From Obelidium mucronatum (taxonomy: Eukaryota > Chytridiomycota > Chytridiomycetes > Chytridiales > Chytriomycetaceae): a stretch of DNA of 64,000 nucleotides. The first letter of the stretch is position 1, and every line of letters begins with the position of its first letter. The notes under the pieces were generated by a model. It made no database searches. It was not told the DNA's origin and worked only from the letters and a program-made list of their open reading frames with translations. The stretch spans positions 1 to 64,000 of the forward strand of contig JAIVFH010000016.1 in assembly GCA_025765595.1 (NCBI GenBank). Direction: 5' to 3'. Of the stretch, positions 48,578 through 58,530 are shown in pieces. The translations under genes were made by a program, and so were the position numbers.

Positions 48578-50233
48578 TCAATTCGGCATTTTCTTTAACT
48601 CCTTCAAATATGCAACAACAAGTGTTTTTGCTTCAATTTTCCATTTGTCTTCGAAACTATCAATCCAATCAACAAATGAGTCGAGAACCACACCCTTCAG
48701 ATCTCTGCAAATATCATCGATGACTTCCTGTGGGAATCTGCAAAGTCCCAACTCCCATGGTACTCCAATCAAACAGCTTTCCCGCCATTCTGACAGCTCC
48801 GAAAACAGTTTGATAGATTCTTCAACTGTCAATCCACATTGCGAGCGAATGTGCCTTTTTTGTTTGAGCAATGGAGTGTTGGAAACATATGGAATCAAGC
48901 CAGACTGTGCTATAGTTGGTTTACGAGACTCACAAGCATCACAGCACCGGTCATTTGGTACCGGATCAAGCCCCTTAAAGTACCCCAAAAGAACCTTCCT
49001 TCGGCAAACTGGATTTGAAGTTGAAGGTGTTGATGCAAAGAGAGAGTACACCTCTCTGTTGGTGGCCTTACTCTCCTTCAACGCCACAGAATCGCTTTTC
49101 TTGTCTGATAAATCCTGGAGGGAGTGGAAGAAGAGACAACGACTGGGCAATCCATCCCTTCCAGCCCTCCCAAATTCCTGGGCAGCATTGCAAAATGATA
49201 CTGGAGTCTTGTAATGAACAACAGTTCTAATTGAAGGATGGTCCAAGCCCTGGCCCAGCATTTGAGTGGTGCAAATAACCTTCAATTGATTAGGGTTTTC
49301 TCGAATCAGGCCTAGTACTGCGTTTTTGTGGGATTCCGAAGACAAGGCAGTTAAGTGAGTGAGCACGGGGGGGTAATTGGAGATGCCAGCTGAAAGGTAC
49401 GTGTAAATCTTGTTCAGTGTGGTCTTTGAATCGCAGAAGAGGACCAGAACAAATACACTCGGATCAAAAGTTTTTGTTTCGAGAGCTATTTTGATGAATC
49501 CAAGATCCTTTTGCATCTCCTTCCGCTCCTGGACATCGTAAAACAAGTTTGGCCGATCCACACACCCAATAATTTCGACAAATCCTGGTCTCAATCTCAG
49601 TCGATTGCACATCTTGTTGTACATTGACTTTGGAACCGTTGCTGAAGCTGCAATGAAAGGAATATCCTTGAAATGAACACGAATGTTCTCCAGATTCAAA
49701 TAGTCTTGTCTCCAAACATCTCCAGCGTTGGTCATTTCGTGCCATTCGTCTACTGCAATCGCGAACGCAAATTTTTGAATGACTTTGAGTATCTTCATGT
49801 CCTTTCCTCCAAGAATACTTGTTAAAAATTCCGGAGTCATCCACACAACATCAACATTTCCACTCTCAAGCAATTCCAGTGTTGAAGAATTCCCAATCTT
49901 GTTCATATCCAATGATCCAAAGGCTGCCGGTCGAAGGGGTATGTCTGATTTCTCCAAATTTGCCATTTGGTCAATCATGATTGCCAAGAGTGGAGATATA
50001 ATGAACAAAACCGATTTTCGATCACCAGAATCCACCATTCTTTGCATGTGAGCCAGCAGAGACAGGTAAAAAGTGTACGTCTTGCCTCCGCCGGTCCTTT
50101 GAATCAATACGCAGTCTTTCCCATTCAACACAGCCTTGACGCAAGCAATTTGATAGTCACGAGGAGCACTCTCGTAGTACTTGGCGGTTAGCAGGATGCA
50201 GACTTCCAAGATGGGATCATGTTCTAGTGACAT
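48578..50233 (-). CDS. RecQ-family DNA helicase of the TIR element
   Basis: The start at 50233 (MSLEHDPILEVCILLTAKYY, 551 residues) uses an ATG whose first base is the last base of the right TIR. The frame also extends to an ATG at 50341 in the TIR (587 residues). All superfamily 2 motifs are present: Q-motif region PRDYQIACVKAVLNGKD, Walker A QRTGGGKT, Ia ISPLLAIMIDQM, Ib WMTPEF, II as DEWH, III SATV, V TTQMLGQGLDHPSI and VI QEFGRAGRDG. A RecQ-type zinc module follows (CRRKVLLGYF...CCDAC). DEWH instead of DEAH/DECH is unusual. No HRDC domain is visible. It probably works with the DUF6589 protein in excision or replication of the element (inference). Confidence 0.88.
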   Translation of the reverse strand: MSLEHDPILEVCILLTAKYYESAPRDYQIACVKAVLNGKDCVLIQRTGGGKTYTFYLSLLAHMQRMVDSGDRKSVLFIISPLLAIMIDQMANLEKSDIPLRPAAFGSLDMNKIGNSSTLELLESGNVDVVWMTPEFLTSILGGKDMKILKVIQKFAFAIAVDEWHEMTNAGDVWRQDYLNLENIRVHFKDIPFIAASATVPKSMYNKMCNRLRLRPGFVEIIGCVDRPNLFYDVQERKEMQKDLGFIKIALETKTFDPSVFVLVLFCDSKTTLNKIYTYLSAGISNYPPVLTHLTALSSESHKNAVLGLIRENPNQLKVICTTQMLGQGLDHPSIRTVVHYKTPVSFCNAAQEFGRAGRDGLPSRCLFFHSLQDLSDKKSDSVALKESKATNREVYSLFASTPSTSNPVCRRKVLLGYFKGLDPVPNDRCCDACESRKPTIAQSGLIPYVSNTPLLKQKRHIRSQCGLTVEESIKLFSELSEWRESCLIGVPWELGLCRFPQEVIDDICRDLKGVVLDSFVDWIDSFEDKWKIEAKTLVVAYLKELKKMPN

Positions 50234-50634
50234 TGATGTGTTTCCGGACAGAACAAAAAATGATTTCCAGGTCAAATCAACGTGTCGAACGGTAATAGAA
50301 TATGTTGATATATTGGATATACTGAAAAAAAAACAAGACATAGGAGCATATAGCGTGTTTTGAGTCCACTGGAGACGTCTGAAACGCGGCCCCACTATTC
50401 AAACGGAAACTGTCAGAAACACGTGGCCAAAAGGCCGCCAAAACTAATAAAATAAGTTGAACTACACCTGTGCCGAATTTGAGGAAGATCCATCCGCTGG
50501 TTCTTCCGCTACAAAAAATGGAGTTGGCGGGTTTTGAAGATTGTCGATCAGCCTTCTCGCTGGGGCTCGAAAATGGAAATTTTTTTTATTTTTTCTTTTT
50601 GAGAGTTCCGAGAGCAAGGCTGACACTGAGCCTA
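50233..50634 (-). repeat. Right terminal inverted repeat (402 bp)
   Basis: Reverse complement of the left TIR with no difference noticed. It encodes the same in-phase leader on the helicase side, with its ATG at 50341. Confidence 0.9.
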
Positions 50635-50643
50635 ACTTTATGC
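50635..50643. repeat. Right target-site duplication ACTTTATGC
   Basis: Identical to 45619-45627 and directly adjacent to the right TIR terminus. Confidence 0.85.
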
Positions 50644-50656
50644 CAAATTATTTTCT

Positions 50657-52339
50657 TCACATTGACATCCTTGCTTCATGCTCCTCCCCAATCGCCTTCC
50701 CCAAAGCATCGAGAAACTCTGTCAATGTTACAGATTTATGACTTTTGACAAACAGTGCGTGTGCGATAAATGGCAACTGTGTCCATCCAATAATTAGACC
50801 GAATTTCCAATAACAAAAACAACAAAACCTTGCGAATAGCCCTCCCACTTAATCCTTCACACTGTCGCGCTACTGAATAAAGCTTCTGGTTTGCATCTCC
50901 CATATCGATTCCACGTGAAGCATACGTCTCAATATCTCTCCAAGACAAAATGTCTTCCATTGGATGAATCAAATGACACCGCATCAATTCAGACAACGTA
51001 GATGACAAAATAGAGTAAATAACGACCGGTGAAGGTAAACCGACAAACAGTTTCAGATCAGCACGATCCACAAATGCCAAATCGATTGCCTACATAGTTG
51101 ACTTTTGAGTGCCATCAACAAAGGGTTGAAGTATCTGTTACCTCAGTTATATTTGATGTGGTGAGAATAAGCACGTTTCTCTTCCGTTTCAAAGAGTCTA
51201 TTTACTTTTTTGTTTAGGTATCTTTAATCAATGTTGTGATATGATTTCTCACCAATTTGAGTGAGCAAAGCGTTCACCACCCGAATCGCGTCTGATGGTT
51301 CCATTCCGGAGCAGGCAGCTTTTCTATGTCATTTCTTAGTTAACTAGCACATTCTTGTTTTTGTTTTTTCAATTGGCAAACCTGGCAGCAGTCAGACTTT
51401 CAACTTCGTCAATTAATACGCAAACAAATGCATCAGGATTTTCACACAGATCCTTGATACTGGGGTTACGGTGTTCAACAAGTTTATAAAAAAATAAATA
51501 AATAAAAAAATGAAATGAGAAAATAAAAAAATAAAAAGAGGAGAAGAAAACACGAAACTTACTTTTGGAACATTTTCATCACAAGCTTGCCAGACTGTGA
51601 AGAAGAAAAATGAACGAAAGATCAAAAGAGGATACATACGAATTGTGTTTCCGTACTTCTGAAAAGAACTTTGAAAACAACGAGTGCGAATTAATTTCGA
51701 CAAGTTGAACTTCTGAATAGCGCTCCGATAATCTGATTGACAGCTTTTGCGAGAGTGCGCGGCAAAGACTAGTTTTGCCTGGGTTTGGTGAATTACCAAT
51801 GTCAGTTCAAGATTTTTACCCATCAAGAAAAGTCAATACCAGTTCCAGGCGGTCCTAAGAAATTGTCAAGACAAAGCAGTTATAAAACACAGAGCAAAAA
51901 CTAGGGCGCAATGAAGTACCATGCAGTAACACGACTTTGTTGAAAGAGATAATGTGGGGATTCACAAGCTTGTCGGCAAACAACACTGATGTCGAAACAT
52001 AGTTCAAAAGCTTGCTGAGAATATCTCCGTCAAAGACCAGGGATTCCCACAGGCCTTCGAGCAGCGGCGACGGCAGCTTTGTTGCCGTGGAGGTAACGGA
52101 GGAGTTGTCGCAGTCGTCCTCGTTGTCCATGACGCACACTTCCTCGAGGTCGCCGGCCAGGTGGTAGACGTGGATAACCAGGGATTCTAGCCGGTGTCGG
52201 TGTTGGTTGGTGTTGGATTGGATGGGTTGAAGGAATAGACGCCAACGCACCGCACTTCTCGCACACCGTCACGGCCTCGCAGTGCTCGCGCAGCCACTCG
52301 CGCCCGGCGTGCGTCAGGTCGACGGCCGTGTGCTCGGCC

Positions 52340-52372
<33 letters not shown>

Positions 52373-52524
52373 AGCAGCGCCGCAACGTGTTTGCGCACCG
52401 CGTCGGACCGCGCGCTGCTGGCGGCCTTCTGCCGCACCTCCACGTGGAACCCTAATGCGTGTGTCTCCAAGGTTAGTGTCTGGCGGCAGCGCCGGGGGTG
52501 CGGCGCACCAGTGTGCGCGAGCAT
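50657..52524 (-). CDS. TRIP13/Pch2 AAA+ HORMA remodeller
   Basis: Hexameric AAA+ ATPase that unfolds HORMA proteins in the meiotic and spindle checkpoints. The start at 52524 gives [20 protein letters not shown], then [16 protein letters not shown]. After a 64-nt intron (52,187-52,250) comes [20 protein letters not shown], then [30 protein letters not shown] and a tiny exon giving PPGTG, then [20 protein letters not shown] (Walker A split by introns). Walker B is [29 protein letters not shown] and [20 protein letters not shown] follow, and the tail [20 protein letters not shown] ends EARMSM. A run of Gly codons sits in the N-terminal domain. Its start is 70 bp from the PWP2 stop on the same strand. 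The TIR transposon lies 13 bp past its stop. Confidence 0.92.
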
Positions 52525-52593
52525 TGCTTTTGCTTTTGCTGTTGGGGGTTGTCCGACTCGAGTCTTTATTCAAAATCTGGACATCAAAACTCT

Positions 52594-55500
52594 TCAAAAG
52601 AGCGTGTCCATCCGCACATCGTCAAGCTTCTTCTTGCCCTCCTTCTGCTCGCGCGCACTCACTGTCATCTGCGACGCCAAGTACTGGATCGCGTCGATAT
52701 TGCCATTCGTTCTAAACAATAAGTAACAAACAAGAGATATTAATGCTTACAGCTTCGTGGCACTCTCCAACTTACACTTTGGACAAAACATCTTGTAGCT
52801 TGCTTATGGCTTTCACAAGCCCACGAAGAGGCCCTCCGTACTCTTGGGATCGATCTTTCAGGAATTGCCCGTGAAATCTCAAAATAGCCAAACTCCACAT
52901 CAAATTGAGCTGCACAGTCTGCGTTGAGTCGATCCGAGCGACAACAAATTTCATCAGTCTTTCAAGGTACTTGTGTGGTAGCCCTTTGACTACAATGTTG
53001 ACAGATTCGACAGGAATTCGCTCAAATACGGCTTTGACGACATCTTGTTCACCCAATCGAAATGCCATTACAAGCGCCCTGAGATATTCCTTGTTTTCTT
53101 GAACAACTTCCATGATTGTTTCCGGCGTTATGTCAATTTCCAAATCAAAGGGGTCAAACATGATGCCATCATCAAGAGAGTAGAGCAGTAGACCCTCTGT
53201 CGAAGCTGCAGCCCAGGTACGCCCAGATGGTGCGAAACGAACGCACTTGGTACGAGCTTCGGCTTTGGATTTAGCCCGCAAACTCAAATCTCCTTTCTTT
53301 GCTCCGGGCATAGTGCTGTCGATTCGGTCTTCCAAGTCACTCATTTCGCCTGTATCATCAATCAATTCTCGGGGTCCAGCTTCAGTCATGTTTCTACGAT
53401 CCAGTTCTTGGTGCATTCCGTCCAATGACAAGTTATGCGTGATTTGAAACTTCTTGAGCAAGATGGATGACTTGACGTCATAGATGCAAACAAACTTTGC
53501 GTTTCCACCAGCAATCAAACAAGATCCATCGACGGTATACGCCAAAGACGTAAAATATTTCCCATTGGAGCTATTTTCGGCCGTCACAAACGATCCTTCC
53601 TTTCGCCCAGCACCCAAATCCTTTTTGCCTTCAATTGTACCCAGTTGCTTCTTCAAATCTACATCCCAAATAGAAATTTGTCCATCCAATGTAGCCACAG
53701 CAACCTGCTTCCCATCTGGACTGTACGCCAGAGCCAATGCTTCGGCTCCATGCTCAAAAGGTTCACTCACGTTGTCCCTGTTGAATACACTCCAAGTTCT
53801 CAATGTTCTGTCCCATGATCCACTAACAAGAACACCTTCAACAGGGCTGAAAGACAGACAACTGACAGGACCTGTGTGCCCACTCAACACATCCAACAAG
53901 TTTCCAGTCTGGACACTCCACATGTAAATCTCAAACGTGTCAATGCTTCCAGCACATACAATTTCCCCGCTGGGGTCCACAGCAATGCAACCGAATTGAA
54001 CGTGAGTGGGACTTGTGAATGTTCGAAAATTCCTATACCGCACCAAATCAAAGGCGCGCACAGTTCCATCGAGAGAGGAACTGAAAACAACATTTGCCTT
54101 TTTTTTGCTGAATTCGACGGCTTGTACTGCAGCAGTGTGTTCCGTAAAAGTAACAAAACAGAACCCAGTTTGAGTGTTCCACAGTTTGATTTTTCCATCA
54201 TCTCCTCCTGTTACAATATATTGACCGTCGGGACTATAGGAGAGCGAATTCATTTCGTGGTTGTGGCCTTGTTGTTTAAGAACATATGATTCGGATTTCC
54301 ACTCCCATACAAGAAGCTGCCCGAGTTTTGAAGATCCAAAGGCGAGCCAATCTCCACTAGGGCTGATTGTCACCGCGTCTACTTTCTTTTGTGTGATACT
54401 GTGCAAAATATGATCAGAAACAACATGGCGAACAGCAAACGTGTGTAAAAATACCTTAAAGTGTGAATGTTGATAAAGTCAGGCAGTTCCCAAATCCCAA
54501 AGACTCCAGAAGTGAATCCAACAACCATCAAGTTGGATGGGGCATGGAAATCACATGACGTTACTTTTGCGTGGTTTTGATTAAAGTAGTGACGGCCAGT
54601 AAGCGTCCATTTCTTGCGAGCTCCCTCAGTTCTCCTCTTCTTGACTTCCTGTTCCGTGAGTCCTTCATCATCTTCATCAACTCCTCCATTGACAAATCGC
54701 TTTACAGCTTCCAAGGTCATAAACTTCCATGTGAACAATGAGCCGTCTTTGCTGACTGAGTATATCGTTTGTCCGTCAATAGAGAACCAAGCTCCAACAA
54801 TCGCACTGCGGTGTCCTGTGAGAATAGATGGCTCAAATCCTTCGATTGGATCTGTAGAAAACAGTCGCAACGTCAAGTCCTTGCAACTATTCCAAGAAAA
54901 ATAAATAAAAAAAAGGAAATTAAATTGTAGTCCTGTTTTCTTTTTTTTTTTTTTTTTTTTTGGCGAGACCCTTACCCACAAATCACGAATTTCGAATCAA
55001 AGCTCCATTTTACAGACGTGATATCATCAAAAGGTCCAGCAAGAGTTCGGTGCAACACAAGTGGAGCAAATTCCATTTCTGTGAATCCAGGAGTTCTCCA
55101 GAACTGAATATGCTTTCCATGTGTAATTGCAATAAATTTTCCATCGGGACTGAATTGAGCATCGAGAATTCGTTCTTTGAAAGATTGACGGTGAAGAATA
55201 GTTTGGAGTTGAAAGTTGACAAGAAGCGCACGTCCCTCTGTTTGCAAACAACATTGCACCGAACATAGAAGAAGAAGAAAGAAAAAAAACCGAACATCGA
55301 ATATACTGTGAGTAACTCTCCCGCAAACTGAGATATGGAAAAGGTTTTGGGCCTCACCTTCGTCGATCGACAGAAGTAGTTTTCCTGAGGGCGATATAGC
55401 AATGCGTTCAATATTCTTTCGGTTTTCGAACGCCATCGTATAGCTCTTGTCGCTAAATGGGAGACTCCAATGAGTAGAGTAGCAGAGGACAATCAAACGC

Positions 55501-55654
55501 CCTATTTTTACCCTGGGATATCAAACACGGAAATACGATTGCCAACAGCACTCAGAACACAGTCAGTATTCGACGACGCAGGTGGTGTGAATAGAATATT
55601 GCCGCCCTTGTACACGGTTCCGCACAGGTTGCTGAACTTGAAGTTGAGCTTCAT
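52594..55654 (-). CDS. PWP2: PWP2 WD40 protein of the U3 snoRNP / SSU processome
   Basis: Nucleolar WD40-repeat protein needed for 18S rRNA processing. The start at 55654 gives MKLNFKFSNLCGTVYKGGNI, the conserved N-terminus. Exons then encode FENRKNIERIAISPSGKLLL, SFKERILDAQFSPDGKFIAI and many WD repeats in two propellers (SYSPDGQYIVTGGDDGKIKL; SFSPVEGVLVSGSWDRTLRT). The Pwp2 C-terminal region DPFDLEIDITPETIMEVVQE and IPVESVNIVVKGLPHKYLER follows. The last exon reads TNGNIDAIQYLASQM and ends DVRMDTLF at 52,594. Introns lie near 52,724-52,773, 54,396-54,455, 54,890-54,975 and 55,230-55,455. The start is 69 bp from the divergent VPS20 gene. Confidence 0.92.
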
Positions 55655-55723
55655 CTTTTTGTCTTTTCGAAAAAAAAAAAGAAAGAAACAAGAGAGGTTT
55701 AATAATAATAAAGAAACAAACAA

Positions 55724-56598
55724 ATGGGCAACACTAATTCAAAGCGACCACCAGCAATAACGGCACAGGATCGCGCGATCCTCGATCTCAAAGTACAGCG
55801 CGACAAACTAAAAAAGTACCAAAAGAAGCTGGCTCTGGTCGCGGAGCAGGAGACTACCGTGGCCAAGCACCACCTAAAGAACGGCGATAAGAAGCGTGCG
55901 TTGATTGCTCTCAAAAAGAAAAAGTACCAAGAGTCGCTGCTGGAAAAGACAGATATGCAACTGCTGAACTTGGAGCAGATGGTTGGTTTTGCGCTGGCCA
56001 CCCAATGTTCCGTATAATCCAACAAACCAAATCAGTGCGAAACTATCGAATTCACCTTAATTGAACGGGATATGCTCGAAGGGCTCAAACAGGGAAATGC
56101 TGTTTTGGCTGAGATTCATAAAGAGATGAGTGTCGAGGCTGTTCAACAGCTGATGGACGATACAGCAGATGCTGTGGCTTACCAGAACGTATGCGCGTTC
56201 TCATTTTTTTCTCATGCGTTTCTCATGTGTCTGCTTATAAGGAAATTGATGAACTGATGGGATCAAAATTAAACGATGCCGATATGGAGGACATTGAAGA
56301 GGAATTGGATGCGCTAGTCGCACAAGAGGTATTCTGGATACTTAGTGCTGGAGTTTGTTTGCTTACTTTGAGATCAAGTTTGCTACTATGCCGCAAATAC
56401 CTGTGAACACGCTACCTGAAGCCACAATAGATTTGAGTCTTCCCGATGTTCCCACATCAGAGCCTACAGGTAAAAGAATGAAAATAATATATACTTTATG
56501 GCCTTTGCAGATTGGCTGGGGCTAATATTTTGTGTATAGAAGCGCCAGGAAAGGAGAAAGGGAAGGCAAAAGCCCAAGTGGCATTATTGGCATCATAA
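55724..56598 (+). CDS. VPS20: ESCRT-III subunit VPS20/CHMP6
   Basis: Nucleates ESCRT-III filaments on endosomal membranes. The start at 55724 gives MGNTNSKRPPAITAQDRAIL, where Gly2 fits N-myristoylation. The basic first helices (VQRDKLKKYQKKLALVAEQE, KRALIALKKKKYQESLLEKT) are followed by introns and CETIEFTLIERDMLEGLKQG, then VQQLMDDTADAVAYQN, EIDELMGSKLNDADMEDIEE and LDALVAQE. The acidic C-terminal half ends PGKEKGKAKAQVALLAS. Length is about 215 residues, normal for the family. Four short introns are present. Divergent from PWP2. Confidence 0.9.
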
Positions 56599-56645
56599 TT
56601 GTGCGATAAAAAGAATAAACTGTATTGTAATGAAAAAATACGAAC

Positions 56646-58342
56646 TTAATCGGAAAAGTATTCCTCATCAGAATCAGCAGACATTCCTTGAAAGTCGACT
56701 TTGTAACGCAACAGCCCACCAATACCACCAAAACCCTTCACGAATTGAGAACCTTCCTGAGATCTGTTGGTAACAAACTCCAGAGTAGCTCCAAAATCCT
56801 TGTACTTTTCAGCAAACTGTAAAAAAATCTTTAGCACTGATAGAACGTTCATAAACCTACATACCCATTCAACCAAAGGGGTCTTCTCGACAGTTTCCAT
56901 TTCAAGACCGGTATCTTCATCCTTGAGCAATTCTTTGTTCTTTTCTTGATCCTTGTTCAAATGTTTCACGACTTCTTCACCATTGCTGGTCTTCAAGACA
57001 TAGCGTTGGACTTCCAAACCTTCAAACACAATTAAAGTCTCCACAGCTCCCAAGTCCAATGCCTTCAGAGTGTCTTCAATACCGAAACAGTAACGACCTA
57101 CAGAGAAGAGCTAAGAAAAATGGAAAATTCACAAGGGAACAAACGTTACTAACCAGTATCCTGGGAGATTTCGTCGAAGTACTTGGTGATCAGCTTCTTT
57201 TCCTGAATAAACTTGACGTTCGACAGAACTTCCTGTGACAGCTCAATAGCCTGATTGAACCCGTTCTCGCCACCGTAACTAACATCCACAACCTTGATGA
57301 TCTTAGCCTGCAGCCTCATATCAAACATGTCGGATTGAGACAGTTCGGTCTTGAAATCAGCACTACCAGCCAAAACCAAACCGGTGCAATTGACTTTGTC
57401 ATCCGTGATGAAGAATTGAACGGCGTGTTCAGCAACCTTTCTGACATAGTTGTGTCTCTTTTCAACACGCAAACGAGCGAAACGAAGGGCAGATTGACCA
57501 CCACGTCCGTGCTTCTTTGGTAAGTCAACAGTAAACTTGTGGATGATTTCACGAGTGTTTCCAGTCAAGTATCCAAACAGAGTTCCGTTACCATCCATCA
57601 CAATGAAACCAAAACGTGAGTCGGATTCAAGAAGGTCACTTAATACTTCAACGTGGAATCTGTTGTCACACAGGTACAGGGATGTGTTGATGGGCTTAAA
57701 AGGTTCGATATCAATGGTAACTTGCTTCTCCTTTCCATCGTCTGTCATGATTGTTCCACTGTTATACCCATTTTAGTTTTTTTGACAACCCAACAAAAAA
57801 ATGTTTCCCACCAGTAGACAACCAGCCCATTTGTCGGCACCTTGGTGTACAGCTTAAGACGTGCTTGAGTGGAAGTGATGGCAGACAAGACAGAGAGACG
57901 AGTAACTCGAGACTTGATGTTGGATGCTGTTCCGTATTCATCAGCAAGCATCTTAGCAGCCTGAGAGATTTGAGATCCAGGCTGTATTTACATCAATTAG
58001 ACTTGAAGAATGAGTTGAGCCATCGTCAGAAATACCGGAAGGACAAGCGAAATCATTGATGTTCCATTTCCTCTGGCAGCCTCCAATCCCTTGACTACGC
58101 AGCAAGGACATTGCATTAGGAATCACAATCACATCTCAACTTCGAAAGTCTTAAAAATCAACGCTATAGCGTCGTAATTGTTTCACTCACTGAGCTTCTT
58201 CATCTTCCTAACATTTCAGAGGCAAAAAGTTAGCAACACTGAACCTTTCTGGAACCCTCTAGAACGCCAGTGCGAAACTGCGGTTTCGAAGACATGCAAC
58301 ATACCATAGCTCGATTTGGGCATCATCCTCCGTTTGTGCCAT
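56646..58342 (-). CDS. SUP45: Eukaryotic peptide chain release factor 1 (eRF1)
   Basis: Decodes all three stop codons and triggers peptide release. The start at 58342 ([13 protein letters not shown]) is followed by an intron and the N-domain with NIKS in [14 protein letters not shown] and the YxCxxxF motif as YLCDNRF. The M-domain has GGQ in [20 protein letters not shown]. The C-domain reads [20 protein letters not shown] and [20 protein letters not shown], and it ends [10 protein letters not shown]. All functional motifs are standard, consistent with the normal code. At least five introns are present. A second copy of the start region lies 72 nt upstream (58414), in frame. Confidence 0.95.
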
Positions 58343-58425
58343 CTTGCAACTTGAAAAAAAAAAGAGAAATTTTTTACGGACAGTAACATGGGCATCATCC
58401 TCTGTTTGTGCCATCTTACAACAAT
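58320..58425 (-). repeat. Duplicated eRF1 start region
   Basis: Two near-identical ~36-bp segments (about 58,318-58,353 and 58,390-58,425) each contain ATGGCACAAAC(G/A)GAGGATGATG. They are 72 nt apart, so the upstream ATG is in frame with the downstream one and would add 24 residues (VTVRKKFLFFFSSCK between the copies). The stretch between them ends in a 10-T run plus CAAG, which could also serve as a 3' splice site. Confidence 0.75.
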
Positions 58426-58530
58426 GCAAAAGGAAATGCTCGAGACTCTTAATAGTTGTTCTGCTTTTCGCGTATAAACTTGAAAAGTACTTGGCGTCAT
58501 GATCGTGCGGAATAAAAACTCAAAACTTAA

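Larger units (their letters stand above)
45628..50634. mobile_element. Complete 5,007-bp TIR transposon encoding DUF6589 protein and RecQ-like helicase
   Basis: The element is bounded by 402-bp terminal inverted repeats (45628-46029 and 50233-50634) that begin TAGGCTCAGTGTCAGCC. A perfect 9-bp direct repeat, ACTTTATGC, flanks both ends (45619-45627 and 50635-50643). I saw no mismatch between the two TIRs, including homopolymer lengths, which implies a recent insertion. Two convergent genes fill the interior with 23 bp between their stop codons. The insertion point is 70 bp after the DAHP synthase copy 2 stop and 13 bp after the TRIP13 stop (on its 3' side), so no coding sequence is broken. 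Intact frames suggest it may still be active. Confidence 0.9.
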
